From contig JAGNJW010000004.1 in the NCBI GenBank assembly GCA_018000455.1, positions 1 through 64,000 on the forward strand: DNA of 64,000 nucleotides, read 5' to 3'. Each line of letters starts with the position of its first letter. Positions within the stretch are counted from its first letter, which is position 1. The translations under genes were made by a program, and so were the position numbers. Shown piece by piece: positions 60,365 through 64,000 of this stretch. The DNA is from Acidobacteriota bacterium (GTDB lineage: Bacteria; Acidobacteriota; Vicinamibacteria; Vicinamibacterales; UBA2999). The notes below the pieces were generated by a model. The model saw nothing but the letters and a program-made list of their open reading frames with translations, was not told the origin of the DNA and searched no databases.

Positions 60365-60595
60365 ATGAGCCCCGACCGCGGCGCTGTCGTCATCTACGGC
60401 AAAGACACCTGACCCTACACGCTCGACGCCCGTGAGGCGTATGCAGCCCGCGGTCCTGTCACCTATGTGAACGTGAAGAAGGACGCGGCCGGCCTGGCGC
60501 GCATGCTCGAGCACGCCGGGGGCAAGCGGCAGGTGCCGGTGATTGTCGAGGGTGACACGGTCACCATCGGCTACGGCGGCACCTGAGGCGTCTAG
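60365..60595 (+). CDS. Glutaredoxin-like selenoprotein with two in-frame UGA (Sec) codons
   Basis: 76 codons from ATG 60365 to TAG 60593-60595, with UGA at codon 16 (60410-60412) and codon 74 (60584-60586). Read with U for UGA, the start is AVVIYGKDTUPYTLDAREAY, a glutaredoxin first strand and active site in which Sec replaces the first Cys of a monothiol CPYT. It continues TYVNVKKDAAGLARMLEH, then the cis-Pro strand KRQVPVIVEGDTVTIGYGG, as in glutaredoxins, and ends TUGV. Coding potential continues across both UGA codons. Each UGA is followed by a hairpin with its loop 18 nt downstream. It seems to belong to the glutaredoxin-like family called Uxx-star in NCBI annotation (Sec three from the end). 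Sec machinery genes must lie elsewhere. Confidence 0.85.
60426..60440 (+). promoter_or_regulatory. Candidate bacterial SECIS hairpin 1
   Basis: ACGCC-CGTGA-GGCGT: 5-bp stem, 5-nt loop, inside the coding region. The loop begins 18 nt after the UGA at 60410-60412, the spacing found in E. coli fdhF, and it includes a GU pair of bases as SelB-binding loops do. The stem is short, so support is moderate. Confidence 0.55.
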
Positions 60596-60597
60596 CC

Positions 60598-60616
60598 GGC
60601 CGCCGGTCTGGCGGCC
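60598..60616 (+). promoter_or_regulatory. Candidate bacterial SECIS hairpin 2
   Basis: GGCCGCC-GGTCT-GGCGGCC: perfect 7-bp stem and a GGTCT loop that begins 18 nt after the UGA at 60584-60586. The loop matches the GGUCU of the E. coli fdhF SECIS in both sequence and distance. It lies beyond the TAG stop, so it is free of coding constraint. Confidence 0.75.
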
Positions 60617-60638
60617 ACACCGCTCTGGAGTTCCACCG

Positions 60639-61451
60639 TTGAACGTCGTCCCCGTGCACGCCGGCAACCCCGGTCCGATGACCGGCACCGGCAACTGGAC
60701 CTACCTCGTGCCAGGGGGCCGTCCCGTGCTCGTCGATGCCGGCGTCGGCCATGAGTCCCATCTCGATGCGGTGTTCAGCCTGGCACCGTCCGGCCTGGCA
60801 GCGGTCATCGTCACGCACGCCCATCCCGACCATGCGTCGGGAGCGCCGGCCCTGCGTCGGCGGGCCCCGGCGGCACCATTTCTCAAGATCCCGTGGCCGG
60901 AGTGCGACATCGCCATCGACGTGCCGTGGCAGGCGCTTGGCGACGGCATGGACATCGAGACAAGCGAGGGCCCGCTGCGCGTCGTCCATACGCCCGGCCA
61001 CTCGCCCGACCACGTGATCCTGTGGCATGAGGCGTCGCGCACCGCCCTTACCGGCGATCTGCTGGTCGCCGGCAGTTCGGTCGTCATTCCGGCGTCGCGT
61101 GGAGGCGTGCTGGCCGACTACCTGCAGTCGCTCCAGCGCCTCGCGACCCTGGGCCCGGTGCGGGCCCTGCCGGCGCACGGCCCCGTCATCGACGATCCGC
61201 TGGCCGTCATCGACGCCTACCTGGCGCACCGCCGCGAGCGCGAGCAGCAGGTGCTCGAGGCCTTGTCGGCGGGCCCCGCGACGATTCCCGCGATGGTGTC
61301 CGCGATCTACGAGGGCGTGCGCCCCGCACTGGCCGCGGTGGCGGCAGAGAGCGTTCTGGCCCATCTCGTCATGCTCGAAAGCGCGGTGCGCGTCGTGCGC
61401 GAGGGCGAGGCGTGGCGCCTCACCGGTTCGGCCTCCGGGCGCCAGTGTTAG
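60639..61451 (+). CDS. MBL-fold hydrolase (LACTB2-like)
   Basis: 270 aa from TTG at 60639, supported by TGGAG at 60626-60630; the frame is open further upstream, but that part covers the selenoprotein end. Metal motif: VTHAHPDHASGAPAL, then VHTPGHSPDHVIL, ALTGDLLVAGSS and LPAHGPVIDDP. The C-terminal 80 residues form a winged-helix-like region (AHRREREQQVLEALSAGPAT, then MVSAIYEGV), as in LACTB2, a single-strand RNA endonuclease, and related proteins. Thioester or RNA hydrolysis are both possible. The leading NPGPMTGTGNWTYLVPGG is typical for this branch. Confidence 0.88.
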   Translation: MNVVPVHAGNPGPMTGTGNWTYLVPGGRPVLVDAGVGHESHLDAVFSLAPSGLAAVIVTHAHPDHASGAPALRRRAPAAPFLKIPWPECDIAIDVPWQALGDGMDIETSEGPLRVVHTPGHSPDHVILWHEASRTALTGDLLVAGSSVVIPASRGGVLADYLQSLQRLATLGPVRALPAHGPVIDDPLAVIDAYLAHRREREQQVLEALSAGPATIPAMVSAIYEGVRPALAAVAAESVLAHLVMLESAVRVVREGEAWRLTGSASGRQC

Positions 61452-61493
61452 AGTGATCGGGCGCGTCCCGACAGCGCGGATGCGGAGATTCCC

Positions 61494-62864
61494 ATGGACA
61501 AGATCGTCGACTTCATCAACCTCAACCGCGACCAGTTCGTCGAGCAGCTCAAGGGCTACCTGGCCATTCCCAGCATCTCGGCCCTGCCCGAGCACGCCGC
61601 CGACGTGCGTCGTTGCGCCGAGTGGACGGGGGCCGAACTGACACGGATCGGCCTGCACGGGGCCCGGCTGGTCGAGACCCCGGGACATCCTGTCGTCTAC
61701 GCCGAGTGGCTCGGGGCGGCCGGTGCGCCGACCATCCTCTTCTACGGCCACTACGACGTGCAGCCGGTCGATCCGCTCGACTTGTGGACATCGCCGCCAT
61801 TTGAAGCCACCGTCCGCGACGGCGAACTCTATGCGCGCGGCGCCGTCGACGACAAGGGCCAGGTCTTCATGCACATGAAGGCCATCGAGGCGCACCTGTC
61901 ACAAACCGGCTCACTGCCGGTGAACATCAAGGTCGTGCTCGAAGGCGAGGAAGAGGTGGGCAGCGCCAACCTCGACGACTTCATCAAGGCCAACAAGGAC
62001 CTGCTCAAGGCTGATGTCGTCGTCATCAGCGATTCACCGATGTTCGATCGCGACGTGCCGTCGATCTGCTACGGCTTGCGGGGGCTGGCCTACTTCCAGA
62101 TCGACGTGCGTGGCAGCAAGTCGGATCTGCACTCGGGCTCCTTCGGCGGGGCGCTGGTGAACCCCGCCATGGCGCTGGCGCAGGCGCTGGCGCAGATGAA
62201 GGACAAGAGCGGCCGCATCAGGATTCCCGGGTTCTACGATGACGTCGTGGCCCTGCGCGACGAAGAGCGGGCCGAGTTCGCCAAGCTCCCCTTCAACGAG
62301 AAGCGCTACCGGATGGATCTGGGGGCGCCCAAGCTCTTCGGCGAGGCTGGCTACACGACGCTCGAACGTGTCTGGGCGCGTCCCACTTTCGAGATCAACG
62401 GCTTGCTGTCAGGGTTCACCGGCGACGGTGCCAAGACGGTGCTGCCGGCGGTCGCCATGGCCAAAGTCAGCATGCGCCTCGTACCCAACCAGGATCCGGC
62501 GAAGATCGGCGACCTGTTCGAAACCCACCTGAAGAAGGTGATGTCGAAAGCCGTCAGCTACTCCCTCATCCGCATGCACGGCGGCAAGCCCTGGATGACC
62601 TCCTTCGACAACCAGTACGTGCAGGCCGCGGGCCGGGCCATCGAGCGTGGTTTCGGCAAGACGCCGGTCTTCAACCGCGAGGGCGGATCGATTCCGGTCG
62701 TGGCGACGTTCCAGGAGGTGCTCGGTCTCCCGTGCGTGCTCTTCGGCGTGGGCCTGCCAGACGAGAACGCCCATGCGCCAGACGAGAAGATCGATCTGGG
62801 CAACTTCCACAATGGTGTCATCGCGTCGGCTGCCCTCTACGAGGAGATCGGCCGCCTCCGGTGA
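61494..62864 (+). CDS. M20-family dipeptidase
   Basis: 456 aa from ATG at 61494. It is a two-zinc M20/M25/M40 peptidase: FYGHYDVQPVDP (first metal His and the catalytic Asp two residues later), YARGAVDDKGQ (bridging Asp), LEGEEEVGS (catalytic Glu and metal Glu), VISDSPMF and a late HAPDEKIDLGNFHNG (last His). The dimerisation insert includes GLRGLAYFQIDVRGSKSDLHS. It probably hydrolyses dipeptides in the cytoplasm, since no signal peptide is seen. The endonuclease III-like gene starts 2 nt after its stop. Confidence 0.93.
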   Translation: MDKIVDFINLNRDQFVEQLKGYLAIPSISALPEHAADVRRCAEWTGAELTRIGLHGARLVETPGHPVVYAEWLGAAGAPTILFYGHYDVQPVDPLDLWTSPPFEATVRDGELYARGAVDDKGQVFMHMKAIEAHLSQTGSLPVNIKVVLEGEEEVGSANLDDFIKANKDLLKADVVVISDSPMFDRDVPSICYGLRGLAYFQIDVRGSKSDLHSGSFGGALVNPAMALAQALAQMKDKSGRIRIPGFYDDVVALRDEERAEFAKLPFNEKRYRMDLGAPKLFGEAGYTTLERVWARPTFEINGLLSGFTGDGAKTVLPAVAMAKVSMRLVPNQDPAKIGDLFETHLKKVMSKAVSYSLIRMHGGKPWMTSFDNQYVQAAGRAIERGFGKTPVFNREGGSIPVVATFQEVLGLPCVLFGVGLPDENAHAPDEKIDLGNFHNGVIASAALYEEIGRLR

Positions 62865-62865
62865 G

Positions 62866-63531
62866 ATGGACGGTGTCCTGACCGCGCTGGCGGCCTTCTA
62901 CGGTCCGCTCGCGCCGCCGCCCACGGACCTGTTCGCCTTCCTCGTCTGGGAGATCGTGTCGGCGCGTGCCCTGCCGGCGCGCCGCGACATCGCCTGGCAG
63001 GCGCTCAGGCGCATTCCCGCCCTCACGCCGGACGCGATGTTCAGGGTCGCAAGAGACGACCTCAAGGCCGCCATCAACGGCCTCGGCGGCTTCGACGAGC
63101 GACTCGACGCCCTGCGCGCCGGGAGCGGGCACTTCCGTCGCCATCGCGACCTGCCTGAGGTCGTGTCGGGTCCGCTCCTCCGGGCCACGCGGGCGCTCCG
63201 CGACGTGCCGCACCTGTCGCCCGCGGCACAGGTGCGGGCGCTCTTCTTCGCCGGGGGCCACACGGTGCCGGCGGTGGATGACGAGGTGGGACGCGTCGTG
63301 GGGCGGCTGCGCGGCGTGACCGCGGCCGCCGGGCCGCGGCGTCGGCGAGCGGCCCGGCAAGTGCTCGCTGGAGCGTTCGGGGCCGATCGCGACCGCCTGG
63401 CACAGGCGCTCGTGGTGCTGGGCCACCACGCCGGACACGCCTGCTCAGAGCACGCGCCGCACTGCACGGTGTGCCCGCTCAGGCCCGCGTGTGCCTACGC
63501 CGCCTCCCGCGAGCGGCCGGCGGCCGAGTAG
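62866..63531 (+). CDS. Endonuclease III-like HhH-GPD protein without the catalytic Lys
   Basis: 221 aa from ATG at 62866. The overall size and the C-terminal Fe-S ligand spacing C-x6-C-x2-C-x5-C (from CSEHAPHC to CAYA) match the Nth/MutY superfamily. DLFAFLVWEIVSARALPARR occupies the place of the family's first helices. The helix-hairpin-helix normally reading G-V-G-x-K-T-A is replaced by LSPAAQVRALFFAGGH, so the Lys of bifunctional Nth enzymes is absent, but AVDDEVGRVVGRL retains an Asp where the catalytic Asp stands. It may be a monofunctional glycosylase or an inactive DNA-binding relative. It is probably co-transcribed with the dipeptidase. Confidence 0.72.
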   Translation: MDGVLTALAAFYGPLAPPPTDLFAFLVWEIVSARALPARRDIAWQALRRIPALTPDAMFRVARDDLKAAINGLGGFDERLDALRAGSGHFRRHRDLPEVVSGPLLRATRALRDVPHLSPAAQVRALFFAGGHTVPAVDDEVGRVVGRLRGVTAAAGPRRRRAARQVLAGAFGADRDRLAQALVVLGHHAGHACSEHAPHCTVCPLRPACAYAASRERPAAE

Positions 63532-63555
63532 CCCGAGCCCCGCCATCGGGCGTTC

Positions 63556-64000
63556 CTAGTTGAGCGAGGCGACGCGCCGGCGCAGCGATTTCACGTGGTC
63601 CCAGACCTGCGCGGTCTCGTCGCGCGCGTCGTCGCCCTTGTCGGTGAGCGTGAGCAGTCGGAGGTACTCCTCGAGATCGCGAAGCGCTGCGGCGTATTCG
63701 TGCAGGTGATACGACAGCAGCCCGCGGTCGCGCAGCTCGGCCAGCGACGACGGCGTCAGGGCCAGCAGGGCGTCGGTCACCGTGTGAGCCTGGGGAAACG
63801 ATCGGTTCTCCACGTAGAGGCGCTTCAGGTTCACCAGCATCCGCACGAAGACCTGCCGTCGTGAGGCCCGCGCCAACAGTTCCGGCCGGAACTGGATGGC
63901 GTCTTCGTCGCGCGCGAGCAGGGCGCGGCAGTCCTGCTCGGTCAGGATCGCCCCGTCGTTGAAGGCATCGACGATGAGCCCGGCGTCACCATCGGCGCCG
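63556..64000 (-). CDS. SirB1-family protein (transglutaminase-like N-terminus, TPR-like C-terminus), 3' part
   Basis: Only the C-terminal 147 codons are in the window; the frame is open to the right edge. The visible part reads LIVDAFNDGAILTEQDCRAL, which corresponds to the end of the transglutaminase-like domain of SirB1 proteins (usually iDpF.gG..ls...c..ll), followed by FRPELLARASRRQVFVRMLV and two or three TPR-like helices (NLKRLYVENRSFPQAHTVTDA, RDRGLLSYHLHEYAAALRDL). The family, next to prfA/prmC in enterobacteria, has no firm function. The gene is convergent with the HhH-GPD gene, 24 nt apart. Confidence 0.8.
   Translation of the reverse strand, partial: GADGDAGLIVDAFNDGAILTEQDCRALLARDEDAIQFRPELLARASRRQVFVRMLVNLKRLYVENRSFPQAHTVTDALLALTPSSLAELRDRGLLSYHLHEYAAALRDLEEYLRLLTLTDKGDDARDETAQVWDHVKSLRRRVASLN

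Noticed and set aside
60410..60412. The in-frame UGA as evidence for a dead glutaredoxin gene
   Set aside because: The UGA replaces exactly the active-site Cys, the frame and fold motifs continue, and a SECIS-like hairpin follows at the proper distance; random decay would not give this.

Overview
The window is a high-G+C chromosomal segment, densely coded on both strands, with short intergenic gaps and no rRNA, tRNA, CRISPR array, phage or insertion sequence that I could recognise. The gene content suggests a Gram-negative heterotroph of the Acidobacteriota, most likely the Vicinamibacteria (subdivision 6). The signs are large Oar-like TonB-dependent receptors with an N-terminal carboxypeptidase-regulatory-like domain, a VCBS-repeat protein, a CehA/McbA-type metallohydrolase carrying a TolB-like propeller, hpnCDE squalene genes and a double-length ThyX. 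This assignment is an inference from family composition, not from a marker gene.

Layout: 1-4.9 kb holds the end of a HAD phosphatase, an Omp85-type outer-membrane protein with its lipoprotein-like partner, a decayed ketopantoate reductase, a basic Ala/Pro-rich protein and a CpaE/ParA-like ATPase behind a near-perfect sigma-54 promoter. 5-7.6 kb has QueF, an HU-type protein and an NtrC-type regulator. 7.7-12.7 kb carries lipoate-dependent dehydrogenase components (lpdA, E2, lipB), a membrane protein and an ECF sigma factor. 12.7-18 kb has a dehydrogenase-like protein, a 7-bp tandem repeat, an SDR, a metallo-beta-lactamase fold protein, an FHA protein and a convergent two-component pair next to a TAXI binding protein. 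19-31.5 kb is an uptake and degradation block: two TonB-dependent receptors with a shared upstream element, a Tat-exported binding protein, a penicillin-acylase-family lipoprotein, a VCBS protein and an OprO/P-type porin.

31.5-41.6 kb contains a methyltransferase, a three-domain acyl-CoA/ACP synthetase-carrier-acyltransferase, an exported alpha/beta hydrolase, YgfZ, a PA-IL-like protein, MutT, a flavin-reductase fusion and a short MutY. 41.6-46.5 kb is a chain of five genes joined by 4-nt start/stop overlaps: cobalamin adenosyltransferase, hpnC, hpnD, hpnE, thiI. The hpn genes make squalene from farnesyl diphosphate, the entry to hopanoids; no squalene-hopene cyclase is in the window. 46.6-57.5 kb has an aldolase, a glycosyltransferase-like membrane protein, an exported HpcH/HpaI aldolase homologue, a NUDIX protein, the CehA-type protein, peptide deformylase and ThyX. 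57.5-64 kb has a Pcs-like phosphatidyltransferase, a cupin-TetR operon with two 16-bp palindromic operators, an NmrA-like protein, a hidden selenoprotein gene, an MBL protein, an M20 dipeptidase, an endonuclease III-like protein and the end of a SirB1-like gene.

The most interesting element is at 60365-60595. It is a 76-codon glutaredoxin-like gene missed by ordinary ORF calling because it contains two in-frame UGA codons. One replaces the active-site Cys of a CPYT motif; the other lies three codons before a TAG stop. Each UGA is followed, exactly 18 nt later, by the apical loop of a small hairpin, and the second loop is GGTCT, as in the E. coli fdhF SECIS. A second general theme is that many genes have a Pribnow-like hexamer only 6-8 nt before the start codon, which suggests widespread leaderless transcription.
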